A stretch of 64,000 nt of DNA from Caminibacter pacificus (GTDB lineage: Bacteria > Campylobacterota > Campylobacteria > Campylobacterales > Nautiliaceae). The DNA lies in contig NZ_RJVK01000006.1 in the NCBI RefSeq assembly GCF_003752135.1, forward strand, positions 1-64,000, written 5' to 3'. Under the pieces are notes generated by a model. The model had not been told where the DNA came from, did no database searches, and saw nothing but the letters and a program-made list of their open reading frames with translations. Position numbers and translations under genes: made by a program. Positions 25,884 through 34,176 of the stretch are shown here, piece by piece (position 1 is the first letter of the stretch; every line of letters begins with the position of its first letter).

Positions 25884-26288
25884 TTATCGAGAAGTCTTTA
25901 ACAATTTCTTCCCTTCTTTTGAAATAAAAGTCTGTTTTTTTCTTTCTTTTTTAATTTTTTCAAACCATTCGATTGTTTTTTTAGCGATATTTTCAATATC
26001 GTTTATAATCTTTTCGATTTCTTCTTGAGAATATTCGGTTTTTAAATAAAGTCCGCCCGTTTCGTCTTTTTCTTTTGGAACAGACAATCTTTCTTTTAAT
26101 GCTTTTAAAATTGATTCAAGCTCTTTTAAAGTATCAAAATAAACGTAATTAATGTAATCTTTGTTTTTCAATCCCGCCATATACGCTACTTGGGGAGAAA
26201 TTCTGTTATCTCCCCAGCATTCAAACAAATATCTTTTTGCTTCTGAATTGGTAGAATTTACAACCACCGAAATTTTATACTCTAACAT
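25884..26288 (-). CDS. Small protein of unknown function, repressor-module operon (134 aa)
   Basis: The start at 26288 is set by GAGGAGG five bases upstream; an in-frame start at 26315 lies within the preceding gene without a ribosome site. The N-terminus is alpha/beta and residues 85-134 form a charged helix. It is co-transcribed with the 105-residue gene before it from an operator-bearing promoter. An accessory, immunity or toxin-antitoxin role is possible. Confidence 0.45.
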   Translation of the reverse strand: MLEYKISVVVNSTNSEAKRYLFECWGDNRISPQVAYMAGLKNKDYINYVYFDTLKELESILKALKERLSVPKEKDETGGLYLKTEYSQEEIEKIINDIENIAKKTIEWFEKIKKERKKQTFISKEGKKLLKTSR

Positions 26289-26289
26289 T

Positions 26290-26607
26290 TTAAGCCTCCT
26301 CAAGTTCATCGCCAAATTCTTTTAAAAGACTTTCTTCTTCATGCCATTTTTCAAGAAGCCTTATAGCTTCTTCTTTAGAAATAAAATATTTTTTCTCACC
26401 CCCCGCCGATGTTCTGGTTGCAATCTGTTCGGCATATTTCGAATTTGCTCCACCTTCACCAACAAGGAGATAATTACCTTTTGCTGTTTTATACAATTCC
26501 TCCCTTACATAATTAAAATCACTTGGGTTTGCAAATTGATAAACACCTAATAGCGTAGCTTTTTCTAAATCAACTTTTTTCCCTTTTACTACAATCCAAT
26601 TTGCCAT
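26290..26607 (-). CDS. Small conserved-looking protein with GEGG motif (105 aa)
   Basis: WIVVKGKKVDLEKATLLG, then LYKTAKGNYLLVGEGGANSKYA and a final EEAIRLLEKW, match a small phage/plasmid protein pattern I have seen without an assigned function. It is first gene of a two-gene operon driven by a near-consensus promoter whose spacer is a perfect palindrome. Confidence 0.5.
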   Translation of the reverse strand: MANWIVVKGKKVDLEKATLLGVYQFANPSDFNYVREELYKTAKGNYLLVGEGGANSKYAEQIATRTSAGGEKKYFISKEEAIRLLEKWHEEESLLKEFGDELEEA

Positions 26608-26639
26608 TTTTTGCTCCTTTTCATTGTTTTGTTACTTAA

Positions 26640-26668
26640 ATTATAACGAATATTATTCGTTATGTCAA
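26640..26668 (-). promoter_or_regulatory. Promoter TTGACA-17-TATAAT with embedded palindromic operator
   Basis: On the minus strand, TTGACA is the complement of 26663-26668 and TATAAT that of 26640-26645. The palindrome ATAACGAATA-T-TATTCGTTAT at 26643-26663 fills the spacer and touches both hexamers, so a bound repressor would block polymerase. A related pair, TTCGTTA at 26706-26712 and TAACGAA at 26724-26730, faces the divergent regulator. Confidence 0.85.
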
Positions 26669-26753
26669 GGGTGTTTGAAGATTTTTTCTAAAAATTTGTA
26701 AATTATTCGTTAATTTGTTAAAATAACGAAAATTGTCCTTTAAGGAGGAAAAA

Positions 26754-27224
26754 ATGTTTGCCCAAACGATAAAAGAACTTGCGGAATATTTTAAATTACC
26801 CGTAAGAACATTACAAAAGTGGCAAAAAGAATACGAAGAAACTAATTGGAGAAGGCATTTACTTAAAAAACTTGACGATTATAAATTTTTAGAAGAAGAA
26901 ACAAAAAAAGAATTAAGAGAAATTTTTGACAAAAACGAAATTAAAGCTCTTATCGCCTGTGTTAATTCCACGATACCAAGTAATGATTTTTGGGCTTTAA
27001 AAAAATTGTGGGGTTATCATATAGAAGAATGTGAAAAATACGAACCTATGAACATAACTCAATTTCTACCTGAAAATGCGGATTTAGAAATCTTTGTAAA
27101 AAAATTAAAAGATAAAATAAATAGTTTAAGCATATTTCAAAAATACATATTATTTAACGAGGTTTTTGGTTTTTGGAAACAAAAAGAAAAAGATTTGGAG
27201 GAATATATAAAAAATTATAGATAA
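26754..27224 (+). CDS. Helix-turn-helix regulator, divergent to its target operon (156 aa)
   Basis: The start at 26754 follows TTTAAGGAGG; an upstream in-frame codon includes that site. Residues of about 4-28 (TIKELAEYFKLPVRTLQKWQKEY) form a helix-turn-helix of the MerR/excisionase or transposase type. The remainder is helical. Its gene is divergent from the two genes at 25884-26607, with palindromes at both promoters, so it is probably their repressor and controls itself. Confidence 0.65.
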   Translation: MFAQTIKELAEYFKLPVRTLQKWQKEYEETNWRRHLLKKLDDYKFLEEETKKELREIFDKNEIKALIACVNSTIPSNDFWALKKLWGYHIEECEKYEPMNITQFLPENADLEIFVKKLKDKINSLSIFQKYILFNEVFGFWKQKEKDLEEYIKNYR

Positions 27225-27231
27225 AAATTAT

Positions 27232-27810
27232 TTACCATCTCCAATGTTCAACATTTTTTAAATATGTTCCAAATTTTTTGGAACATACAAATTTTTTAAT
27301 TTTTTCTTTAATTTCGTCTATTGAAGTCGTAAAGAAAATATTAAAATTGACATCATTAAAGATTTGATTTAATATCCCAGCTTTGTTTAAAAATGTAGAG
27401 CTTATATAAGCTCCGTGTCCGGGATAAATATTAACATTAACGTTATCGACAATTTGGTTGATAATGCTTTCTTTGACATTTAATTCAGTTAATTCATTAC
27501 GAATTATGCTTATTAACTCGTTTGAGAGATTAAATTGTAAATCGTATTCAACAGCTTGGTTGAAATTAATGTTTTCAATGTTGTTTGACACAACCTCAAA
27601 ATCTTCAATTTTTAAATCAAATTTTTCCATCAAAAAAGTTAAATACTTAGATAAAAAACCGATATTTACTTTATCTTTTTTTTCTCTATTTTTATAATAT
27701 CCCCCATAATGTATTAAATATTTACTGAAATTTTCTAAAAATTTGTTATATCTTAAAACTTTCTCACATTCAGAATATTTATTTTTTATTTGTTTTGCTT
27801 CTTTTAACAT
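27232..27810 (-). CDS. Protein of unknown function, second repressor module (192 aa)
   Basis: The protein is helical with many N, I and K residues and a YPGHGAYIS segment near residue 130. No family recognised. It lies 11 bases after the 82-residue gene and is co-transcribed with it. Confidence 0.45.
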   Translation of the reverse strand: MLKEAKQIKNKYSECEKVLRYNKFLENFSKYLIHYGGYYKNREKKDKVNIGFLSKYLTFLMEKFDLKIEDFEVVSNNIENINFNQAVEYDLQFNLSNELISIIRNELTELNVKESIINQIVDNVNVNIYPGHGAYISSTFLNKAGILNQIFNDVNFNIFFTTSIDEIKEKIKKFVCSKKFGTYLKNVEHWRW

Positions 27811-27821
27811 TTTAATCCTCC

Positions 27822-28070
27822 TTAAATTCTTTCTATCTTTATAAGGGCGTATTGCCCTTTTATAACTCCAAAAATATACGGCTCTTTTTTTACAAATACT
27901 ACCTCGCTTTTTTGTTTTCTTAATCTCTCAAAATCCTTTTTAGTTATGGGAATCTGTTTTGAAAGCCCGTAAATTTTATGTATTTCCCATAATTCCAAAC
28001 CTTTTGTTATATTTATAGGCTTTTGCGGGAAAAACACATAGTTCCCGCTTTCTAACTTAATTTTTTTCAT
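27822..28070 (-). CDS. Small protein of unknown function (82 aa)
   Basis: It is a beta-rich small protein (YVFFPQKP, VVFVKKEPYIFGVI). It is the first gene after a consensus promoter that resembles the operator-bearing promoter of the first module. Confidence 0.45.
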   Translation of the reverse strand: MKKIKLESGNYVFFPQKPINITKGLELWEIHKIYGLSKQIPITKKDFERLRKQKSEVVFVKKEPYIFGVIKGQYALIKIERI

Positions 28071-28089
28071 TTTAGTTCCTTTTTAAGAA

Positions 28090-28118
28090 ATTATAACGTA
28101 TATTATTCGCCAAGTCAA
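28090..28118 (-). promoter_or_regulatory. Promoter TTGACT-17-TATAAT with partial operator
   Basis: On the minus strand TTGACT is the complement of 28113-28118 and TATAAT that of 28090-28095. The spacer shares AATAATA and flanking CG bases with the palindrome at 26643-26663, but one arm has diverged. Confidence 0.75.
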
Positions 28119-28193
28119 TAAATTTATGAAAATATTACTTGATTTTTTATCAGAAATATATCATAATATGAAAAATTTACAAAAGGAGCAAAA

Positions 28194-28502
28194 ATGAAAA
28201 TATCTTTAAAAAAAACCGCCGATTTTGTCGGCATTACTGAAAGAACTCTTTATATTTGGAAAACACCAAAAAATATAAATGGCGTTAAATATCATTCTTC
28301 GTTTGGAAAACATAATCTGTATTTGGGGGCAAGAATTGCCTCCTATCTGTTTTTAAACGAAAAAGACGAACAGGAAAATAATTTTGAAGCATTAAAAAAC
28401 GCTTTGGAAGAGTTAAAAAACTGCATAAAGGAAGAAAAAATAAAACCGCTTGAAGAATTCATAAACGCGGTTGAGGTTTTTAAAAATGAATTAAAAAATT
28501 AA
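28194..28502 (+). CDS. Helix-turn-helix regulator of the second module (102 aa)
   Basis: The N-terminus SLKKTADFVGITERTLYIWKT is a helix-turn-helix. Residues 60-100 form an acidic helix for dimerisation. It is divergent from the operon at 27232-28070, the same layout as the first module, but the two regulators are not close relatives outside this motif. Confidence 0.65.
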   Translation: MKISLKKTADFVGITERTLYIWKTPKNINGVKYHSSFGKHNLYLGARIASYLFLNEKDEQENNFEALKNALEELKNCIKEEKIKPLEEFINAVEVFKNELKN

Positions 28503-28594
28503 AAATTTTTGCTACAATAATATCGACTCCTCTCCCCTCTTTTCGTTATAAATAACCCTGAAAGAAAATTTAATAATACTCTTAAAGGTTATAA

Positions 28595-28948
28595 ATGAGT
28601 CTTAATAAAATTAACCGATTTGATATAAATACGGAAATATATTTACTCAATAAAGAAAAGGATATTTACTCTTATTTATATAGACTTCAAAAAGTGTCTT
28701 CTTACTTTTATGTAAAAAAAGTGGAAATAAAAAAACTATACGGCTATAAAGACAAACACAAAAGTCAAAATTTTAACTTCTTAAAAAACACTTTTTCTAA
28801 GATAGACCATTCTTATGCCGAAAGAGTTATTAAAAGATTGGAATGCGAACAGATAAAAAGCCCGAAAAAGTTTTTAAATATTGAGGGGAGAGATATTTTA
28901 CAAAAAACCCTTGCAATGTATAAAATTTGTAAAAGATTTTTCAAATAG
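28595..28948 (+). CDS. Small basic protein of unknown function (117 aa)
   Basis: TTAAAGG precedes the ATG. The protein is lysine- and tyrosine-rich and helical, which suggests nucleic-acid binding. Its stop coincides with the start of the next box promoter. Confidence 0.45.
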   Translation: MSLNKINRFDINTEIYLLNKEKDIYSYLYRLQKVSSYFYVKKVEIKKLYGYKDKHKSQNFNFLKNTFSKIDHSYAERVIKRLECEQIKSPKKFLNIEGRDILQKTLAMYKICKRFFK

Positions 28949-28966
28949 AAAAGTTAAGATTATAAT
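28946..28966 (+). promoter_or_regulatory. Box promoter 6 (FYLT gene)
   Basis: TAGAAAAGTT at 28946-28955, five bases, TATAAT at 28961-28966. The TAG is also the stop codon of the preceding gene. No upstream CTCC. Confidence 0.8.
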
Positions 28967-28996
28967 AAATGCAAATCTTACCAAAGGAGTAAAAAT

Positions 28997-29404
28997 ATGG
29001 AAAAAGAGAAAGAACTAAATAACATCCTTGATGAACTTGAATGGGGAGGAGAAACTATTGCACTTGATGTCATAACTTTAGCTGAAAATTTAGTTGCAAG
29101 AGCGAAAGAGCGAGGAATTAATGAAAAATATGTAATTTCTTATCTAAAACAAAATCCCGGCTCAATATCTCTCTCAAATGATGAAAAAGAGATATTATTT
29201 GATTATCTTAAACTAAGAGAAAACGAGCAAATAAAAGAAGACCCGGCGTTTTTTTACTTAACTGATTTTTATAAAAAATATAAGGATGATAAAATTATCT
29301 TACTTTCTGCCGTTTCGGCACTTGGAAAAGATTTTGAATATATTGTGAATGAAATCAGAAACAGAGATAAAAAACAAAGTCTTTCTACTATGCCGACACT
29401 TTAA
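28997..29404 (+). CDS. Small FYLT-module protein (135 aa)
   Basis: CAAAGGAG precedes the ATG. A helical N-terminal 75 residues is followed by PAFFYLTDFYKKYKDDKI and a helical end with the tail STMPTL. Here the module makes up a large part of a small protein, which supports its being an independent unit. The degenerate copy behind it has a very similar end. Confidence 0.6.
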   Translation: MEKEKELNNILDELEWGGETIALDVITLAENLVARAKERGINEKYVISYLKQNPGSISLSNDEKEILFDYLKLRENEQIKEDPAFFYLTDFYKKYKDDKIILLSAVSALGKDFEYIVNEIRNRDKKQSLSTMPTL

Positions 29405-29414
29405 TAAATAATAA

Positions 29415-29753
29415 GAGCAATTACAAAAAGCATATAACTTTTGGATAGACAACAAGATTGAAGTTGAATTTGGAAAAACATTTAAACTCTTTACTTTGTT
29501 TGATTTTTTTCTGAAGAAAAATAACTATAACCATAATGAGATTTTATCTGATTTTGCAAATTTAAAAAAAGATAGGCAAATTAAGCAAGAATCAGAAATG
29601 TTTTATCTAACAGAATTTTATCAGAAATATAGAAAAGATAAGAACATTTTATTGACTGCTTTATATGCTCTTGGGGATAAATTTGAAAAAATCGCGAATC
29701 AAATAAAAGAAAATTTACAAGAAAAAAACAACTTTAACGCACCTTCTCTTTAA
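29415..29753 (+). pseudogene. 5'-truncated FYLT-module gene
   Basis: The frame is open from a stop at 29412-29414 to the TAA at 29751-29753, but it has no ATG or ribosome site before the module; the first usable codon is a TTG at 29496. The coding-like sequence before that TTG (EQLQKAYNFWIDNKIEVEFG) suggests a lost N-terminus. EMFYLTEFYQKYRKDKNIL and the tail NAPSL parallel the preceding gene, so it may be a decayed duplicate. Translation from the TTG cannot be excluded. Confidence 0.55.
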
Positions 29754-29764
29754 TCTCTCTTTTT

Positions 29765-29796
29765 CTCCTTCAAAATAGAAAAGTTGCCATTATAAT
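29765..29796 (+). promoter_or_regulatory. Box promoter 7 (helicase C-half)
   Basis: CTCC at 29765-29768, seven bases, TAGAAAAGTT at 29776-29785, five bases, TATAAT at 29791-29796. Confidence 0.85.
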
Positions 29797-29826
29797 TGTC
29801 TAAAAACTAAGGAGTATTGTAATGGC
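29771..29826 (+). repeat. 56-bp exact direct repeat, copy B
   Basis: Identical to 4129-4184, including the ribosome site and the first codon plus two bases. Confidence 0.95.
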
Positions 29827-32800
29827 TTGCCCTAAAAATTATTTAATAACTACTATTGCGTTTTTAGAAAAAATGGTAGAAAAAGGATATTTACCAAACG
29901 ACCCTGAAACTAAAAAAAGAATTGCTATTGAAATAGCAAAAGACTATGAAAATTACTTAGAGGAATTTGAAAAATATCAGAGAAAAAATAACTCAAATAA
30001 AGAGACAGGGATTGACCTCATCTCAAAAAGCCTGCTTTATTCTGTGAATTTTAATGAAGAAGCAAAACCTGAACAAATAGTTTTATCTACAAAAAGCAGT
30101 ATCTTGAATAAATACGATATTCAAATAAACGTAAAATCTCTATTTAAAGAAGACGAAACCGAAAATATCATTATTCCTGATTTTAATTATACTTTTTACA
30201 CGGGCGAGGATAAAATTGTCTTACCTAAACACAAAGCTCTAAACTATTTTATTTCATATTTTGCGATAACAGACCCTTACGTAATTACCACCCTTAAAGA
30301 TTTTCTTAACGAACAAGGAAAAATTTATAAAGAAGAAATTGTTACAATTGATGATAACGTAGAAACGTTTATCGAGATTAATCCTCAGTCTTTACTAAGT
30401 TTTTTGCAAAATAATAACGTTATTGATGAGGATAAAATTGACGTATTTGAACTAAACAAAGAAATTACCGCCTTTTATTTAGCAGATTTGGAAAGAGCTT
30501 TAAAATCAAATAGAAGAAACGAAAATCTTAGTATCTTAAGTGACGCTTTAACTTCTAATCATATTTTTTCTGAAAGCAAATTTCCACTTAAAATAAGACT
30601 TATCCCTCTTGATGAGAAAATAGTTCTCCCTGAGATTAATTACAAAAGTAAAGGTGAAGAAGTAAAAGAAAAATATATCGTATCCTTTGATAAAATAACC
30701 CCAAATAAAGAGCTTCCTCATTTGGAAGATGTGAAATCAATACAACCTCAAAAAGTGACTTTCTCGGTACATCTCACTAAAAAATTATTCCAACTTGAGG
30801 CGGATGAGTTTAATGATGAGGTGAGTCCTCTGATATTAAACAATACGGCAATGAATAAAAAATATTTTTACCCGGAAACTATCCTTAATGAGTTCAAAAA
30901 CGTTATAGTGGATGAATCGGATAAAAATCTCTCAGGACTTCTTGCAAATATTTTTAGAAAAATCGGACAGGGAGACGGCAAAAATATCGTAATCGCAACG
31001 GGGTCACCTATTGCCGGATACGGCAAAGACCTCGTTTATCTTATGGGGTATTCGGGTGAGCTTACAATTGATATGATTCAAGAAAACGTTGCAAACTTTA
31101 ATAAACTTGTAGGGGTGTATGAAATAAACCTTAATCAATTAAAAAAAATACTTCCTTATCTTTCTTATAAGGAAGTTGATGATATTTTTGAAAATGCTTA
31201 TCAGCATTTTGTTAGCAGTAAAGCTAAAGATAAAGTTTTTAACTCTTTTAAGTTCTTTAACGAAATTGCTACGGAGATTTTAAGGGCTCTTACAAATTTA
31301 GGTGAAAGTAATAAAGTTGAAATGGATACAAGAAAGATATTTTCTATTGATAAAGAAGAGTTTGCAAAAGATTTAGATAAAGTATTTTCTTTAATTTATA
31401 AAGAAAAAATATCCGATAATTCATTCCAAAATAAATTTTTCAAACTATCCTCAATTAACAATAACGGAATTTTTAAATTAATTCCGTCTATCTTAAACCC
31501 AAAAACTATGACGGCTCTTGTAAAAATGTTCCCTTATTCCTCTTCTATTATGTCAAGAGAGACGTTAAAAGGTAGAAAAGAGATAATGAACTTCTTAGAT
31601 TTAGATAATTTTCAATTTACTTATCAATCTCCGGACAGCATAAAACCTGAAAAAGCATTTGAATATAACGATATGAGCGTTAGATTTTTTTATGAATCAG
31701 CTCGATATTACTCTGCTGTTAATTATATTAACCAAATTTATTTCTATACACTTACAAATTTTTCTTCTTTTATAAAGATGTTAAAAACACAAACTAAAGA
31801 GCTGAAAAAAGTGTTTGATGCACTTGGATTTGAATATAGCGTTAATGATATTAAAACACTTCTTAGTAAAAGTTCTACTTCCGGTAAAGATACTATGTAT
31901 AACTTATACAAAACTTTTATAGACGATAACGGAAGTATGGAAAATGTTGAAAAATTAATTCCGCAAGACGTTAAAGACGATAAAATGATTGTTTTTAATT
32001 CTATTTTAAAAATATTCGATATTTATATGAATAAGTTGAATGAAATTACCAAAAGCGGAGGTTTCTCAATTAATCTTGGTAACGATGAAGTAAGTTTTAA
32101 AGTAAAAGAAACCGACTATATTGAAGAATTTAAAAACATTCTTGGAGAAACTTTATCTACTAAAAATATTCTTTTTGATGAGGGCTATCCATATATAGAC
32201 GAACACAAAGTTATATTTACTTATCCTCTTGACCTTGCAATAAAAAGAGAATGGAAAGAACTCCTAAGACAAAACGAAGACGGAAAATACATTCCGTATA
32301 ACTTTAGAATTACAAATAAAGCGGAAGAAGACTTATTTGATGTACTTGGCTCTAAAGGTATTTATAAGAACATCGAAGACGTCTTAAAAAGAGACAAAGA
32401 AAAAGGATTTGTTATCAGTTCTGCAAGAACAGGAGGAGCAGTGTTTAACTTACTTGATACTCTTACGGCTCTTATAAGAGCAAAACAATTTAATTCTTTC
32501 CCTATGGATAAAAAAGTTAATATTATTTTTAATGTCCCGAGCAGTGAGGAGTTAAACGTAAAAGATATCCTTTCGCGCATCAGAGAAGAGTTGATAAAAC
32601 CATATAATATTGAGATTATACCGGTTTCAAGAACTTCACTTGATTCACAACTGCGCTCGTCTATAAACAAAAAATACTATACGATAGTTGTGTCAAACTA
32701 TGAGAGCGTTTCAAGAGGACTTGATTTATCTGCTCTTAGTCACATTATAGCCACCGGAAGGATGACTAAAGGTAAAGAGTTTATTCAATTTTTGTCAAGA

Positions 32801-33184
32801 CTCTTTAGCGTTGATAATGACAAAGCAGATATTTTTATGTTCCATTCGGGATACGATGTAACTTTAGCGCCTAAAAACAAAGACTCTGTTGCAATTTTTA
32901 CTGAGTTTTTTAATAACGATATTCTTGATAATAAGGAAAATATAAATGAACTACTTATTAAGTTGCTTGAAGCAGAAGAAATTGTTTTTACGAATACCTC
33001 AACAAATGAAACGATGAAAAAAAGTTACGATAAAATAATGACATATAAATTCTTTATGAGTGGAGAGCGTACAGGTGCTTTTAAAAACGAAGCACAAAAT
33101 TCGCTTTTCGAAGCAAAAACAAAAAAAAGTAAAGAAACCACTCAAGAACAAGAACTTACATCACATATCTCTCAAGAAATATAA
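29822..33184 (+). CDS. C-terminal half of a split SF2 helicase (1120 aa)
   Basis: After about 350 residues without a known motif, VIVDESD at 361-367 is a DEAH-like motif II and IATGSP at 391-396 is motif III. Further on, SSARTGG lies in the motif IV region, NYESVSRGLDLS is motif V and GRMTKGKEFIQFLSR at 979-993 is motif VI. Walker A is missing. It is found at the end of the methyltransferase protein at 4180-7392, which has the same promoter and leader. Together they would make a full SF2 ATPase, perhaps of the strawberry-notch/DarB type. The end is K/E/Q-rich and flexible. Alternatively, an inactive helicase-like protein with its own role. Confidence 0.65.
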   Translation: MACPKNYLITTIAFLEKMVEKGYLPNDPETKKRIAIEIAKDYENYLEEFEKYQRKNNSNKETGIDLISKSLLYSVNFNEEAKPEQIVLSTKSSILNKYDIQINVKSLFKEDETENIIIPDFNYTFYTGEDKIVLPKHKALNYFISYFAITDPYVITTLKDFLNEQGKIYKEEIVTIDDNVETFIEINPQSLLSFLQNNNVIDEDKIDVFELNKEITAFYLADLERALKSNRRNENLSILSDALTSNHIFSESKFPLKIRLIPLDEKIVLPEINYKSKGEEVKEKYIVSFDKITPNKELPHLEDVKSIQPQKVTFSVHLTKKLFQLEADEFNDEVSPLILNNTAMNKKYFYPETILNEFKNVIVDESDKNLSGLLANIFRKIGQGDGKNIVIATGSPIAGYGKDLVYLMGYSGELTIDMIQENVANFNKLVGVYEINLNQLKKILPYLSYKEVDDIFENAYQHFVSSKAKDKVFNSFKFFNEIATEILRALTNLGESNKVEMDTRKIFSIDKEEFAKDLDKVFSLIYKEKISDNSFQNKFFKLSSINNNGIFKLIPSILNPKTMTALVKMFPYSSSIMSRETLKGRKEIMNFLDLDNFQFTYQSPDSIKPEKAFEYNDMSVRFFYESARYYSAVNYINQIYFYTLTNFSSFIKMLKTQTKELKKVFDALGFEYSVNDIKTLLSKSSTSGKDTMYNLYKTFIDDNGSMENVEKLIPQDVKDDKMIVFNSILKIFDIYMNKLNEITKSGGFSINLGNDEVSFKVKETDYIEEFKNILGETLSTKNILFDEGYPYIDEHKVIFTYPLDLAIKREWKELLRQNEDGKYIPYNFRITNKAEEDLFDVLGSKGIYKNIEDVLKRDKEKGFVISSARTGGAVFNLLDTLTALIRAKQFNSFPMDKKVNIIFNVPSSEELNVKDILSRIREELIKPYNIEIIPVSRTSLDSQLRSSINKKYYTIVVSNYESVSRGLDLSALSHIIATGRMTKGKEFIQFLSRLFSVDNDKADIFMFHSGYDVTLAPKNKDSVAIFTEFFNNDILDNKENINELLIKLLEAEEIVFTNTSTNETMKKSYDKIMTYKFFMSGERTGAFKNEAQNSLFEAKTKKSKETTQEQELTSHISQEI

Positions 33185-33230
33185 AAAAATCCTCTTTTTT
33201 TTATATTTTTCTTTCTTTTTCTTAAAAATA

Positions 33231-33251
33231 GAGAAAAGTTTGTTTTATAAT
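33231..33251 (+). promoter_or_regulatory. Box promoter 8
   Basis: GAGAAAAGTT (nine of ten box positions) at 33231-33240, five bases, TATAAT at 33246-33251. No CTCC; T-rich upstream. Confidence 0.75.
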
Positions 33252-33292
33252 TTAGTTAGAGAAATAACTTATAGGAAAGGAAAGGATAGGAA

Positions 33293-33985
33293 ATGGAAAA
33301 AGAAAATATTTTCCCCGATAGTAACATCGGCAAAAAGTTAAAAATTGATATAGATGTTGATGTTAATCATAACGATGATAATAATGAGGAAAAAAAACAA
33401 ATTAATATGTCAGCACTTTTTCAAAAAATTGAAGAAGAAAAACAAAAAACCGGTCAGCTTATTAAAGTTACCGGTTTTCTTGATGAATTAACCGAAGACG
33501 ATGAAGAGATTAACAAAGACGTAAAAAAAGGAAAGGAAATTCTGCTTCAAGCAGAAAAAGAGCTTGAGGAAGCCACTAAAATATATCAAGACGCTCAAAA
33601 AAAATCTATTGAAAAAAAGTCCTTAGAAAAAACCGAAGAAGAGCAAAACGAGAAACAAGAATTCGAAGACGAAATTATCGAAGGTGTAGAAAGTTTTGTA
33701 GATACGAAAAACGACGATGTGAAAGAAAAAGAAGAAGAACAAAATCAAGAAAAAATCCAAGAGCTAAGTAAAGAAATCGAAGAACTTTTAGAGAGAATCG
33801 AAGATAAATTGCAAAGGATTGATGAAATGCTTAGCGAAGCAATTGAGATTATTCAAAGGGCTCAGAAAAAAATAGCCCAAAAATACGGAATTGAGGAAAA
33901 TAACGATATCCAAATCGAACAATCTATAAAAAAAGAAATCAAACAAACAAACGATAACGATAACAATAATAGTCCGTCTTTATAA
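33293..33985 (+). CDS. Acidic coiled-coil protein with SPSL tail (230 aa)
   Basis: The N-terminus is D/N-rich and disordered, then two E/K-rich coiled coils (about 60-125 and 145-205) and an N/D-rich end closing in NNSPSL. There is no membrane segment or enzyme motif. The strong negative charge would suit a DNA mimic, a chaperone or a scaffold. The tail matches those of the FYLT proteins although the FYLT module itself is absent. AAAGGAAAGG precedes the ATG. Confidence 0.55.
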   Translation: MEKENIFPDSNIGKKLKIDIDVDVNHNDDNNEEKKQINMSALFQKIEEEKQKTGQLIKVTGFLDELTEDDEEINKDVKKGKEILLQAEKELEEATKIYQDAQKKSIEKKSLEKTEEEQNEKQEFEDEIIEGVESFVDTKNDDVKEKEEEQNQEKIQELSKEIEELLERIEDKLQRIDEMLSEAIEIIQRAQKKIAQKYGIEENNDIQIEQSIKKEIKQTNDNDNNNSPSL

Positions 33986-34102
33986 GAACTTTTATTTTTC
34001 TTTAAATTTTCATTATTTTTCCTTTATTTTTTCTTTATTTTTCGTCCCCCTTTTTTCTCCTTTGTGTTTTTTTGTTAAATTTTTGTCTTTTTTATGTCAT
34101 TT

Positions 34103-34134
34103 CTCCGTAAAAGTAGAAAATTTGTTAATACAAT
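34103..34134 (+). promoter_or_regulatory. Box promoter 9 (EAL gene)
   Basis: CTCC at 34103-34106, seven bases, TAGAAAATTT at 34114-34123, five bases, TACAAT at 34129-34134. It is the most divergent copy but keeps both spacings. Confidence 0.7.
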
Positions 34135-34176
34135 AGTGCAAAATGGGATAAAAAAACCGAAAAAAAAGGACTTTTT

